DNA of 64,000 bases from Ornithinimicrobium cerasi (GTDB lineage Bacteria > Actinomycetota > Actinomycetes > Actinomycetales > Dermatophilaceae), in contig NZ_QZMN01000007.1 in NCBI RefSeq assembly GCF_003702705.1, positions 124,001 through 188,000 of the forward strand. The letters are read 5' to 3'. Under the pieces are notes generated by a model. It had not been told where the DNA came from. It did no database searches and saw nothing but the letters and a program-made list of their open reading frames with translations. Positions within the stretch are counted from its first letter, which is position 1. Each line of letters begins with the position of its first letter. A program made the translations under genes and the position numbers. Positions 51,396-59,720 of this stretch are shown here, one piece after another.

Positions 51396-53033
51396 GTGGC
51401 CACCGAGCCCGACCCCGACCTGGAGACCACCACGACCGCCCCGCTCGCCGACGACCCCACCCTGGTCGCCGGGCGCTACCGGATCGAGCGCACGCTCGGC
51501 CGCGGGGGTGGCGGGATCGTGTGGCTGGCGCGGGACGAGAACCTCGGCCGCGAGGTCGCCCTGAAGAAGGTGTCCGGGGAGACCGACACCGAGATCCTGC
51601 TGACGCGCGGCATGCGCGAGGCCAGGACCAGCGCGGCCCTCGCCCACGACCACGTGGTGCGGGTCTACGACGCCTTCGAGCACGAGGGGTCGCCGTGGAT
51701 CGTCATGGAGTACGTCCCCGGGCCCTCGCTCGCCGACCTCATCGACGGGGGGACCGTGCTCCCGCCGGAGCGCGTGGCGACGATCGGGGCCCAGGTGGCC
51801 ACCGCCCTCGCGGCGGCCCACGGGGCGGGGGTGCTGCACCGGGACGTCAAGCCCGGCAACGTGCTCCTCACCGACGAGACCGGCACCCACGCCAAGCTCA
51901 CCGACTTCGGCATCGCGCGCGCCGAGGGCGACCACCAGCTGACGCGGACCGGCCTGGTGAGCGGCACCGCGGCCTACTTCTCCCCCGAGATGGCTCAGGG
52001 CGAGGACCCCACCCAGGCCTCGGACGTCTGGGCGCTGGGCGCCACGCTCTACGCCGCCGTCGAGGGGCGACGCCCCTTCCCGGACGCGCCCAACGCGGTG
52101 GCCCAGCTGCACACGATCGTGCGCGAGGCCCCTGCCGAGCCGCGGCTCGCCGGGCCTCTGACGCCGGTCCTGGCGGGCATGCTGCACGGTGACCCGCAGC
52201 AGCGCTGGAGCGCGGAGCGTGCCGCCGCCGCCCTCCGGACGATCGCCGGGGGCGGGGAGACCGCGGAGGGTCGGCGCGGGGCGGGTCCGGCCGGCACCCC
52301 GCCCACCTGGGCGGACGCCGCCGGGACGGGGGCGGCCGGGGCAGCCGCCGCCGGGGTCGCGGCGGGTGCCGCGGGCTGGGCGGACGCCGGCACGGACACC
52401 CAGCAGCACCACCCTGTCGGCACCACCCGGCAGGTGCCGGTCGTCGAGGGGAGCCACGCCCGCGCGGCCCGTCCCGGTCGGGCGCGACCCACCGTCGCCC
52501 CACCCCGGGGGCCCGCCCGCTCGCGGCCGCGCTGGGGCACCATCGCCGTCTGGCTGCTCGCGCTGCCCCTGGCGGCGCTGCTCGGCTGGCTGGTGTGGAC
52601 CATCGCCACGACCGGTGACGGGCCGGGTGACGGGTCGGGGACCACGTCCACCGCCCCGGCCGGCGACGCGCGGGCCGTGACGCCCGAGGAGGCGGGCGAC
52701 CTCGCCCGCACCTTCTACCAGACCCTGCTGCCCCCCGGTGGCCTCGACGCCGCGCGCCAGTACCTCGGGCCGGACGCCGACGTCGACCCGGGGATCTCCG
52801 ACGGCCTCACCCGGGTGGAGTGGGACCAGGTGACGACGGAGCCGGCGGAGGACGGGTCCGTGGCCGTCGGCATCACGGTGCGCTACTTCTACGGCGAGTC
52901 CGTCCTGGAGCAGCGCGAGGACCTCGTGGTCGCGCGCACCGAGCCTGGCGGGTCCCCGCTCATCGTCGGCCGGGTCACCGGCGAGCCGGCCGTGACCGAG
53001 CCCGACAGCGACAGCGACGGCGACTCCGGCTGA
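51396..53033 (+). CDS. Transmembrane Ser/Thr protein kinase
   Basis: This 545-residue Hanks-type kinase has its catalytic domain at about 25-280: glycine loop YRIERTLGRGGGGIV, ATP-binding Lys in EVALKKV, LHRDVKPGNVLL, TDFGIARAEGD (DFG) and APE-like SPEMAQGE. An Ala/Gly- and Pro-rich linker precedes a transmembrane helix (TIAVWLLALPLAALLGWLVW, about 383-402). The external C-terminus is a small compact domain with DLARTFYQTLLPPGGLDAA; no PASTA repeats are seen. GGGAGGTG sets the start. Its stop is one nucleotide from that of the convergent serine hydrolase. Confidence 0.92.
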   Translation: MATEPDPDLETTTTAPLADDPTLVAGRYRIERTLGRGGGGIVWLARDENLGREVALKKVSGETDTEILLTRGMREARTSAALAHDHVVRVYDAFEHEGSPWIVMEYVPGPSLADLIDGGTVLPPERVATIGAQVATALAAAHGAGVLHRDVKPGNVLLTDETGTHAKLTDFGIARAEGDHQLTRTGLVSGTAAYFSPEMAQGEDPTQASDVWALGATLYAAVEGRRPFPDAPNAVAQLHTIVREAPAEPRLAGPLTPVLAGMLHGDPQQRWSAERAAAALRTIAGGGETAEGRRGAGPAGTPPTWADAAGTGAAGAAAAGVAAGAAGWADAGTDTQQHHPVGTTRQVPVVEGSHARAARPGRARPTVAPPRGPARSRPRWGTIAVWLLALPLAALLGWLVWTIATTGDGPGDGSGTTSTAPAGDARAVTPEEAGDLARTFYQTLLPPGGLDAARQYLGPDADVDPGISDGLTRVEWDQVTTEPAEDGSVAVGITVRYFYGESVLEQREDLVVARTEPGGSPLIVGRVTGEPAVTEPDSDSDGDSG

Positions 53034-54095
53034 TCAGTCCTCCAGGGCGGTGCCGATGAGGAGGTTCGCGAGGTCCGGCAGGCCCGGCACGGTGTCCCAG
53101 TCGACGTTGGCCAGCAGGACCGCCGTGGTATCGGTCCCCGGCCGGTAGCGGGAGACCGCGGCCACCCCCGGATCGCCCCCGTCCTTGCCGAGGACCCCGT
53201 CGTCGCGCACGTCCACCCCGTAGCCCGAGGACCACCGGCCCCCGGCCCGCACCCGCGGGGTGAGCACCAGCTCGGGGGTGACCTCACGCCATACCCCGCC
53301 GCGGTGCAGGGCGCGCAGGAACACCTCGACGTCCTGCGCGGTGACGACGGCGCCGCCGTCCCCGCCACCGACCGGGTGGACCGAGTAGATGTTGGTGCGC
53401 CAGGGTCCGCCGTCGGTCAGCGGCGGCAGGTAGCCCTGCGCGACGTCGGCGTGGACCTCGTCGAAGGCGGGGTAGCCGCTGGCGGTCATCCCGGCCGGCG
53501 CGAGCACGCGGGTCTCCACCGCCTCGGTGAACGGCAGACCCGACACCGTCGCCAGGAGGAGCCCGAGCAGCACGAAACCGGCGTTGCTGTAGTGGTAGGC
53601 GCTCCCCGGAGGGCACACGGGCGGCAGGTCGGCGAAGAGCGGCAGCAGGGCGACGTAGTCCCGCACGGTGTAGTTCGGCAGCGTCGCCCAGATGTCGTCC
53701 ATGTCCTCGCGGTGGCCCGGGAGGTTCTCGTCCTCCTCGAAGTAGTCGGCGATCCCCGAGGTGTGCGAGAGCAGGTGGTGCACGGTGACGTCCTCGCGCA
53801 GGGTCGTCGGCCGCCTGTCCGGCGGCAGGACGTCGACGACGGCGTCGTGCAGGCCGACCTCGCCCCGCCCGACGGCGTCGAGGACGCCGACGGCGGTGAA
53901 CATCTTGCTCAGCGACGCCGTGGCGAACCGGGTGGTCGGGCGCACGGGTATGCCGTCACCCCGGTTGGCGAACCCGTGGCAGGACTCGTGCAGCACCTCG
54001 TCCCCGCGCGTCACCCGGAGGATGCCGGAGAAGGCCTCCTCCGCCTCCAGCCGCTCCGCCGTCTCCGTGACCGTCCGCCAGCTCGCCTCGCCCAT
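53034..54095 (-). CDS. Serine hydrolase of the beta-lactamase/DD-peptidase type
   Basis: This 353-residue class C beta-lactamase-like serine hydrolase has SxxK in ATASLSKMFTAVG (about residue 63), YxN in YHYSNAGFVLLG and a HTSGIADYF motif. No signal peptide or TM helix is visible, so it may be cytoplasmic, perhaps an esterase or peptidase. It converges on the kinase gene, with adjacent stops. ATG 54095 lies near a weak CATGCT box 6 nt upstream. A GGTATGCCG word at 53947 puts a rare ATA codon in DGIPVRP. Confidence 0.88.
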   Translation of the reverse strand: MGEASWRTVTETAERLEAEEAFSGILRVTRGDEVLHESCHGFANRGDGIPVRPTTRFATASLSKMFTAVGVLDAVGRGEVGLHDAVVDVLPPDRRPTTLREDVTVHHLLSHTSGIADYFEEDENLPGHREDMDDIWATLPNYTVRDYVALLPLFADLPPVCPPGSAYHYSNAGFVLLGLLLATVSGLPFTEAVETRVLAPAGMTASGYPAFDEVHADVAQGYLPPLTDGGPWRTNIYSVHPVGGGDGGAVVTAQDVEVFLRALHRGGVWREVTPELVLTPRVRAGGRWSSGYGVDVRDDGVLGKDGGDPGVAAVSRYRPGTDTTAVLLANVDWDTVPGLPDLANLLIGTALED

Positions 54096-54135
54096 GGGAC
54101 GAGCATGACGGTGCGCGGGCGGGCGCGCGAGGGGT

Positions 54136-55296
54136 TTAGCCCTTGAGCAGCTGGCGGGCCATGACGATGCGCTGGACCTGGTTGGTGCCCTCGTAGATCT
54201 GGGTGATCTTGGCGTCGCGCATCATCCGCTCCACCGGGAAGTCCTTGGTGTAGCCGTAGCCGCCGAAGAGCTGGACCGCGTCGGTGGTGACCTCCATGGC
54301 CACGTCGGAGGCGAAGCACTTGGCGGCCGCGCCGAAGAACGGCAGGTCCGCGTCACCGCGCTCGGACCTGGCGGCCGCGACGTAGACCAGCTGACGGGCG
54401 GCCTCCAGCTTCATGCCCATGTCGGCGAGCATGAACTGGATCCCCTGGAACTCGGCGATCCGCTTCCCGAACTGCTGGCGCTCCTTGACGTAGGCGAGCG
54501 CCGCGTCCAGGGCTCCCTGGGCGATGCCGACGGCCTGCGCCCCGATGGTGACGCGGGTGTGGTCCAGCGTGCGCAGCGCGATCTTCAGGCCCTCCCCCGG
54601 CTCGCCGACCATCCGGTCCCCGGGGATCCGGCAGTCGGCGAAGTGCAGCTCGCGGGTGGGGCTGCCCTTGATGCCGAGCTTCTTCTCCGGCGCCCCGAAG
54701 GTGAAGCCCTCGTCGGACTTCTCCACGACGAACGCGGTGACGTTGCGGCCCCGCTGACCGTCGGGGTCGGTGACGGCCAGCACGGTGTAGTACTCCGACT
54801 CGCCGGCGTTGGTGATCCACGACTTCTGCCCGTTGAGCAGGAACGACCCGTCGGGCTGCTCGATCGCCCTGCAGGTCATCCCCGCGGTGTCGGAGCCGGC
54901 GCCGGCCTCGGAGAGCCCGTAGGAGAACATCGCCTCCCCGCGCGCGACCGGCGGCAGGTACTTCTGCTTGACCTCCTCGCTGGCGGCCAGGATGAGCGGC
55001 ATCGTGCCGAGCTTGTTCACCGCCGGGATGAGCGAGGAGCTCGCGCAGACGCGGGCGACCTCCTCGATGACGATGCAGGTGGCCAGCGCGTCCGCGCCGA
55101 CGCCGTCGTACTCCTCGGCGATGTGCGGGGCGTGGAAGTCGGTGGCGGTGAGCGCCTTCAGCGCCTCGTGCGGGAACCGGCTGTCCTCGTCCACCTGCGC
55201 CGCCCACGGGGCGATCTGCTCGTCCGCCACCTCGCGCACGGCCTCGCGCAGGGCCTCGTGGTCCTCGTTGATCCGGAACAGGTCGAAGTCGCTCAT
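54136..55296 (-). CDS. Acyl-CoA dehydrogenase
   Basis: This 386-residue FAD enzyme introduces a trans-2 double bond in acyl-CoA. It has MFSYGLSEAGAGSDTAGM (FAD/substrate region), WITNAGESEYYTVLAVTD, and the C-terminal FGGYGYTKDFPVERMMRDAK with IYEGTNQVQR; the Glu of YEG is the usual catalytic base in short-chain types. The substrate chain is probably short to medium. ATG 55296 has TAGTCT 7 nt upstream. An enoyl-CoA hydratase, its usual next step, lies at the window end, and the CoA-transferase pair is 6 kb away. Confidence 0.95.
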   Translation of the reverse strand: MSDFDLFRINEDHEALREAVREVADEQIAPWAAQVDEDSRFPHEALKALTATDFHAPHIAEEYDGVGADALATCIVIEEVARVCASSSLIPAVNKLGTMPLILAASEEVKQKYLPPVARGEAMFSYGLSEAGAGSDTAGMTCRAIEQPDGSFLLNGQKSWITNAGESEYYTVLAVTDPDGQRGRNVTAFVVEKSDEGFTFGAPEKKLGIKGSPTRELHFADCRIPGDRMVGEPGEGLKIALRTLDHTRVTIGAQAVGIAQGALDAALAYVKERQQFGKRIAEFQGIQFMLADMGMKLEAARQLVYVAAARSERGDADLPFFGAAAKCFASDVAMEVTTDAVQLFGGYGYTKDFPVERMMRDAKITQIYEGTNQVQRIVMARQLLKG

Positions 55297-55303
55297 GGAG
55301 CGC

Positions 55304-55309
55304 AGACTA
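55304..55309 (-). promoter_or_regulatory. Leaderless -10 box of the acyl-CoA dehydrogenase gene
   Basis: TAGTCT on the minus strand, 7 nt before ATG 55296, with no Shine-Dalgarno. Confidence 0.45.
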
Positions 55310-55350
55310 CTCGCCGGTCGCGGGGCCTCCCGGCCTGGGTGACGTGCACG

Positions 55351-56073
55351 TCAGCCAGGGTTCTCCGGGCGCCGCGACCGGTCGTGCAGCGGCACCCCGG
55401 TCTCGTGCACGAAGATCACCGCCTGCACCCGGTCGCGCAGCCCGAGCTTCATCAGCACCCGGCTGACGTGGGTCTTGACGGTCGTCTCGGACACGTAGAT
55501 CTCGCGCGCGATCTCGGCGTTGCTCAGTCCCCGCGCGACCAGGTCCAGCACCTCCCGCTCCCGTGCGGTGAGCGAGGCGAGCGCCCGGACTCGCTCCGGG
55601 TCCGGCGCCTCGCCGCCGGGGGTGCGCCCGAGGTAGGACTCGATGAGGCGGCTGGTCACGGTCGGCCCGAGCAGGGCCTCGCCGTGGTGGACGGAACGCA
55701 GGCCGGAGACCAGGAGCTCGGGCCGGACGTCCTTGAGGACGAAGCCGCTCGCGCCCGCCTCGAGGGCGCGGTAGACGTAGTCGTCCAGGTCGAAGGTGGT
55801 CAGCATGACGACCCGCGTCCCGGTCCCGCACCTCGCGGTCACCTGGCGGGTCGCCTCGATCCCGTCCAGGACGGGCATCCGGACGTCCATGAGGACGATG
55901 TCCGGGCGCAGCTCGACGGCCAGCCGCACCGCCCGCTCCCCGTCCTCGGCCTCCCCCACGACCCTCAGGTCCGGCTCGATCTCGAGGATCATCCGGAAAC
56001 CGCGTCGCACCAGCGCCTGGTCGTCGACGATGAGCACGTCGATCGGCTCCTCGCGCCCCACCACCGAGCTCAC
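55351..56073 (-). CDS. NarL/LuxR-family response regulator
   Basis: This 240-residue regulator has receiver motifs LIVDDQALVRRG, IVLMDVRMPVLDG (phospho-Asp near 61) and FVLKDVRPE (Lys), then a LuxR HTH (LTAREREVLDLVARGLSNAE, then TTVKTHVSRVLMKLG). Translation is coupled to the upstream kinase by GTGA. The targets are unknown; the divergent membrane protein at 57381 is the nearest candidate. The C-terminal tail is basic and Pro-rich. Confidence 0.93.
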   Translation of the reverse strand: MSSVVGREEPIDVLIVDDQALVRRGFRMILEIEPDLRVVGEAEDGERAVRLAVELRPDIVLMDVRMPVLDGIEATRQVTARCGTGTRVVMLTTFDLDDYVYRALEAGASGFVLKDVRPELLVSGLRSVHHGEALLGPTVTSRLIESYLGRTPGGEAPDPERVRALASLTAREREVLDLVARGLSNAEIAREIYVSETTVKTHVSRVLMKLGLRDRVQAVIFVHETGVPLHDRSRRPENPG

Positions 56074-57206
56074 GAGCGCTCCAGCGGCAGCGTCGCGACG
56101 AGCTCGAACCCACCGCCTGGGCAGGGACCGGCTCGCAGCGACCCGCCGTACGCGGTCAGTCGCTCGCGGAGCCCCCGCAGCCCGGTGCCGTGCGTCCTCT
56201 CGCCGTCCACCTGGCCCGGGCGACCGTCGTCGCGGACGGCGAGGTCGACCCGGTCCGGCCGGACGTCGACCGTCACCTCGGCGCGCCGGGGCTCCCGCGC
56301 GTGCCGCAGCGTGTTGGTCAGGCCCTCCTGCACCACCCGGTATGCCGTGAGGTCGGGGCCGGGGGGCAGCTCGCCCACGGGTCCGGTCACCACGAGCGAC
56401 ACCGGGAGCCCGGCCGCGCGGAACTGGTCGGCCAGCCGGTCCGCCTCGGCCAGCCTCGGCTGGGGCCGCAGGTCCGCCTCCTCGTCCCCGCGCAGGACGC
56501 TGACCAGGCGGCGCATCTCGGCCAGGGCCTCGCGGCCCGTCGACTCGACGCTCTCGAGCGCCTCACGCTCGGTGTCCTGGCCCGGCAGCAGGCGGCGACG
56601 GACCGCCGAGGCCTGCACCGTCATCACCGAGACGCTGTGCCCGAGCACGTCGTGGAGCTCCCGGGCGATCCGGTTGCGTTCCTCGGCCACCGCCTGGGTC
56701 TCCCGCTGCACCAGGTTCACCCGGCGCTGCTCGCGGTTGAGGCCGGTGGTCCGCACGAGCGCCCCCGCCAGCCAGACGACCAGCACCGGCGAGAACCAGA
56801 CCCACGACGCAGCCCACTCGACCAGCGTGGAGTTCACCGGGTCCAGGGACGCCCATGACGCGTGCAGCACGGTCGCGAGCGCCAGCGCGATCCAGGACCG
56901 TCGCCACGGGAGCAGGCGGGCGGCCGTCCAGATGGCGATCGCCGGAGCCAGGACGACGGCGTTGCCCTCCGGCGCCCCCACCAGGGCGAACTCCACCACG
57001 CTGACGACCACCATGGCCGACAGCATCCCCAGCGGACGCCATCGACGACCGAGGAGGAGCAGCGCGGTCACGGCATACAGCAGCGCCTGCGCCCACTCCG
57101 GACCCTGACGGTGCGAGGCACCCAGCCCCGTCCACGCCTCGAGCTGCCCGAGCACCAGGACGGCCGTCGCCAGCGCGACGTCGAGGGCCCAGCTCCGGCG
57201 GCTCAC
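56070..57206 (-). CDS. NarL-type (HisKA_3) sensor histidine kinase
   Basis: This 378-residue kinase has five or six transmembrane segments in its first 150 residues with very short loops, resembling DesK-type membrane sensors. It is followed by HisKA_3 (ARELHDVLGHSVSVMTVQAS, His about 200) and an ATPase with YRVVQEGLTNTLRHA, RDDGR and HGTGLRGLRERL. GTG 57206 has TAGCGT 7 nt upstream. It is divergent from the 57381 membrane-protein gene; the gap between them is about 175 bp. Confidence 0.92.
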   Translation of the reverse strand: MSRRSWALDVALATAVLVLGQLEAWTGLGASHRQGPEWAQALLYAVTALLLLGRRWRPLGMLSAMVVVSVVEFALVGAPEGNAVVLAPAIAIWTAARLLPWRRSWIALALATVLHASWASLDPVNSTLVEWAASWVWFSPVLVVWLAGALVRTTGLNREQRRVNLVQRETQAVAEERNRIARELHDVLGHSVSVMTVQASAVRRRLLPGQDTEREALESVESTGREALAEMRRLVSVLRGDEEADLRPQPRLAEADRLADQFRAAGLPVSLVVTGPVGELPPGPDLTAYRVVQEGLTNTLRHAREPRRAEVTVDVRPDRVDLAVRDDGRPGQVDGERTHGTGLRGLRERLTAYGGSLRAGPCPGGGFELVATLPLERS

Positions 57207-57213
57207 GGAAGTG

Positions 57214-57219
57214 ACGCTA
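57214..57219 (-). promoter_or_regulatory. Leaderless -10 box of the NarL-type kinase gene
   Basis: TAGCGT on the minus strand, 7 nt before GTG 57206, with no Shine-Dalgarno. Confidence 0.45.
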
Positions 57220-57328
57220 CGCCGCAGCGACCGTCGCGGTCGTCCTACGTCGGGAGGACTCGGCCGTCCGCCTCTGGTCCACCGTGTCCTCGTGCTCGGG
57301 CCGGACGACGTCGTGCGGCCGCTGTCCC

Positions 57329-57334
57329 TAGCGT
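57329..57334 (+). promoter_or_regulatory. -10 box of the 57381 membrane-protein gene
   Basis: TAGCGT, about 47 nt before the start codon, with AAGGAG (57371-57376) just before it. This is a leadered start. Confidence 0.35.
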
Positions 57335-57380
57335 CGAGAGGGTCGCCACCGCACCGGTGGCGGTTCGACGAAGGAGAACG

Positions 57381-58076
57381 ATGATGAACGTCACCACGCC
57401 CAGCACAGCCCGGTGGATCAGCCGCGCAGCCTGGACGACCGCCGCCGTCGGCACGGTCGGTGGGCAGCTCCACGCGGTCGCGCGCGGGCTCTCCCATCCC
57501 GAGGACTGGCAGGAGGCGCCACTGACCCGGCTCTGGGCCGAGCCCACCTCCCAGGCCCTCGGCCCGCTGTTCGACTGGAGCGACCCGTGGACCGTCTACA
57601 TCACGTACGGCAAGCTGTGGACGCCCGTCTGCGTGGCGCTCACCCTGGCCGCGTTCCTGGTGTACCAGCGGCGCGGCCCCACCGGCCTGGAGCGGCGGCT
57701 GTGGCACGTGGTCCTGGCCGGCCACGTGCTGATGACCGTGTCCGTGGTGGGGGACTACTTCACCCCACGCTGGATGGACGTGATGTTCCTCGTCGGAGTG
57801 GGCGCGATGCTCATCATCGGCCTGGGCGGAATTCTCCTAGGATCCCTGCTGCTCCGTCGCGGGTTCCGCCCCCGGGTCAGCGCCGTGCTCCTGGTGGCCT
57901 TCCTTCCCGGGGTCTTCCTCATCACCACCGTCACCTCGCTCGGCAGCGCGCTGCTCCCCCTCGCGTGGGGCTGGGCGATCGCCGCCCACCGCGCCGCTCA
58001 GCCGGCGAGCTCGGGGATGACCTCGTCCTCGAAGAGCTCGATGCCGGACGTGTCGTACGCCGCCTCGGCGAAGTAG
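57381..58076 (+). CDS. Multi-pass membrane protein, unknown function
   Basis: This 231-residue protein has hydrophobic segments near 12-30, 75-95, 110-130, 135-160 and 165-190 and a long loop with SHPEDWQEAPLTRLWAE. I do not recognise the family. AAGGAG lies 4 nt before ATG 57381 and 7 nt before ATG 57384. Its last 79 nt overlap the end of the convergent LLM gene, so the last 26 residues (PASSGMTSSSKSSMPDVSYA) are low-complexity and may be partly accidental. It may be controlled by the divergent NarL pair. Confidence 0.7.
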   Translation: MMNVTTPSTARWISRAAWTTAAVGTVGGQLHAVARGLSHPEDWQEAPLTRLWAEPTSQALGPLFDWSDPWTVYITYGKLWTPVCVALTLAAFLVYQRRGPTGLERRLWHVVLAGHVLMTVSVVGDYFTPRWMDVMFLVGVGAMLIIGLGGILLGSLLLRRGFRPRVSAVLLVAFLPGVFLITTVTSLGSALLPLAWGWAIAAHRAAQPASSGMTSSSKSSMPDVSYAASAK

Positions 58077-59017
58077 GTGATCGCGTACGTCATACCCAGA
58101 CCCTCGAGGCGGCGCAGGGTCTCCACGACCTGCTCGGGGGTGCCGACCGCGGGCTGGGTGCGCAGGCTGCGCACCTGGCCCTCGGCCCGGTCCTCGCCCA
58201 GACCCGCCTGGAGGAACCGGTCCTTGATCCCGGCCAGCCGCTCCTCCACCTCGGACTCGTCCCGGCCGATGACGACGTTGTAGTTGGCGGAGCGGACGAT
58301 CGAGCCGTAGTCGCGGCCGACGTCCTCGCAGTGGCCGCGCAGGACCTCCGACTTGTGCTCGAACCCCTCGGGGGCGCCGTCGAAGTTGGTGTAGTCGGCG
58401 TACTCCGCGGCGATCCGCAGCGTCTTCCGCTCACCACCCCCGGCGATCCACATCGGTATGCCGTTGCGCTCGCTGCCCGCGAACGCGGTCCCCTGCAGGG
58501 GCCGGGGCCAGCACATCGCCCCGTCCACCTGGTAGTGCTCCCCGTCGAGGGTGGCCGAACCGGTGGTCCACATCTGCCGGAAGACCTCGACGCCCTCCCG
58601 CAGCCGCGCCAGCCGCTCACCCGCGCGCGGGAAGCCGTAGCCGTAGGCGCGCCACTCGTGCTCGTACCAGCCCGCGCCGATCCCCATCTCGACCCGGCCG
58701 CCGGAGATGACGTCGGTGGTCGCGGCCACCTTGGCCAGGTAGGTCGGCTGGCGGTAGCTCATGCAGGTGCACATCTGGCCCAGGCGCACCCGGCCGGTCG
58801 TGGCGGCGAAGGCGGCCATCAGCGTCCAGGCCTCGTGGGTGGCCTCCCCGGTCGGTTCGGGGGTGGTGTGGACGTGGTCGTAGACCCACAGCGACTCCCA
58901 CGCCTCCTCGGCGTCCAGCCGCTGGGCGAGGTCGAGCATCACCCCCCACTGCTGCTCGGGGGCGATGCCGACGAGGTCCATCCGCCAGCCCTGGGGCACG
59001 AACATTCCGAAGCGCAT
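57998..59017 (-). CDS. LLM-class F420-dependent oxidoreductase
   Basis: This 339-residue luciferase-like TIM-barrel protein has MRFGMFVPQGWRMDLVG, WVYDHVHTTPEPTGEATHEA, VRLGQMCTCMSYRQPTYLAK, GRVEMGIGAGWYEHEWRAYG and PMWIAGGGERKTLRIAAEYA, an arrangement typical of actinobacterial F420-dependent oxidoreductases. F420 is expected because fbiA/fbiB occur in the same window. The substrate is not predictable. ATG 59017 has TACGTT 6 nt upstream. The 3' end overlaps the convergent membrane-protein gene by 79 bp. Confidence 0.92.
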   Translation of the reverse strand: MRFGMFVPQGWRMDLVGIAPEQQWGVMLDLAQRLDAEEAWESLWVYDHVHTTPEPTGEATHEAWTLMAAFAATTGRVRLGQMCTCMSYRQPTYLAKVAATTDVISGGRVEMGIGAGWYEHEWRAYGYGFPRAGERLARLREGVEVFRQMWTTGSATLDGEHYQVDGAMCWPRPLQGTAFAGSERNGIPMWIAGGGERKTLRIAAEYADYTNFDGAPEGFEHKSEVLRGHCEDVGRDYGSIVRSANYNVVIGRDESEVEERLAGIKDRFLQAGLGEDRAEGQVRSLRTQPAVGTPEQVVETLRRLEGLGMTYAITYFAEAAYDTSGIELFEDEVIPELAG

Positions 59018-59023
59018 GGCCCC

Positions 59024-59029
59024 AACGTA
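59024..59029 (-). promoter_or_regulatory. Leaderless -10 box of the LLM gene
   Basis: TACGTT on the minus strand, 6 nt before ATG 59017, with no Shine-Dalgarno. Confidence 0.45.
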
Positions 59030-59071
59030 GTGCGAACGACCCCGCGGGGCGCGGTCGCTCCGGCGTCCCGC

Positions 59072-59151
59072 GGCCACCCACCCGAGTGGCTCGTGCACGG
59101 CATACCGGCGTCCGGCGTGCCGGGGCCACCCACCCGAGTGGCTCGTGCACG
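59072..59151. repeat. Two 28-bp direct repeats in the purE-LLM gap
   Basis: Identical 28-bp units (59072-59099 and 59124-59151) begin GGCCACCCACCC and end CTCGTGCACG, separated by 24 bp. Each holds a GCCAC/GTGGC stem with an 8-nt loop and a CGTGCACG palindrome. A GGTATGCCG word (59099-59106, minus orientation) overlaps the end of unit 1. The gap is downstream of purE and upstream of the LLM gene. Confidence 0.85.
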
Positions 59152-59162
59152 CGGGCCCGGCC

Positions 59163-59720
59163 TCAGCCGTCCCGCCGCTCCCGCAGGCGCGCGCCCTTGG
59201 CGTGGGCCTGGTCGCGCAGGTTGTCGGCGAAGGTGCCCAGCCGCTCGCGCCACGCCGCCGACCGCTCCCCCTCGCCGGAGGCGAGGATCCGCACGGCCAG
59301 CAGGCCTGCGTTGCGCGCACCGGCGACCGACACCGTCGCGACCGGGATCCCGGCCGGCATCTGGACGATCGACAGCAGCGAGTCCATGCCGTCGAGGTGC
59401 TTCAGCGGCACCGGGACACCGATGACCGGCAGCACCGTGACCGAGGCCAGCATCCCCGGCAGGTGCGCCGCCCCGCCAGCCCCGGCGACGATCACCCGCA
59501 GCCCGCGGTCGGCCGCCGACCGCCCGTAGTCGATCATCTCGACGGGCATCCGGTGCGCGGACACGACGTCGGCCTCGTAGGGCACGCCGAACTCCTCCAG
59601 CACCTGCGCCGCCGCCTCCATGACCGGCCAGTCGCTGTCGCTGCCCATGACCAGGCCGACGAGCGGTCGCGCCGTGCCGTCCGTGGCGTGGTAGCCGTCC
59701 GTGCCGGTGCCCGTGCTCAT
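59163..59720 (-). CDS. purE: 5-(carboxyamino)imidazole ribonucleotide mutase
   Basis: This 185-residue class I PurE converts N5-CAIR to CAIR. The family core is seen: [35 protein letters not shown] (His), [38 protein letters not shown] and [13 protein letters not shown]. It overlaps purK by 4 bp (ATGA). An N-terminal extension of about 18 residues precedes the core. Its translation depends on purK. Confidence 0.96.
   Translation of the reverse strand: MSTGTGTDGYHATDGTARPLVGLVMGSDSDWPVMEAAAQVLEEFGVPYEADVVSAHRMPVEMIDYGRSAADRGLRVIVAGAGGAAHLPGMLASVTVLPVIGVPVPLKHLDGMDSLLSIVQMPAGIPVATVSVAGARNAGLLAVRILASGEGERSAAWRERLGTFADNLRDQAHAKGARLRERRDG

Noticed and set aside
59072-59151. Possible mini CRISPR array (28-bp repeat, 24-bp spacer)
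   Set aside because: There are only two copies and one spacer, no leader and no cas genes nearby.
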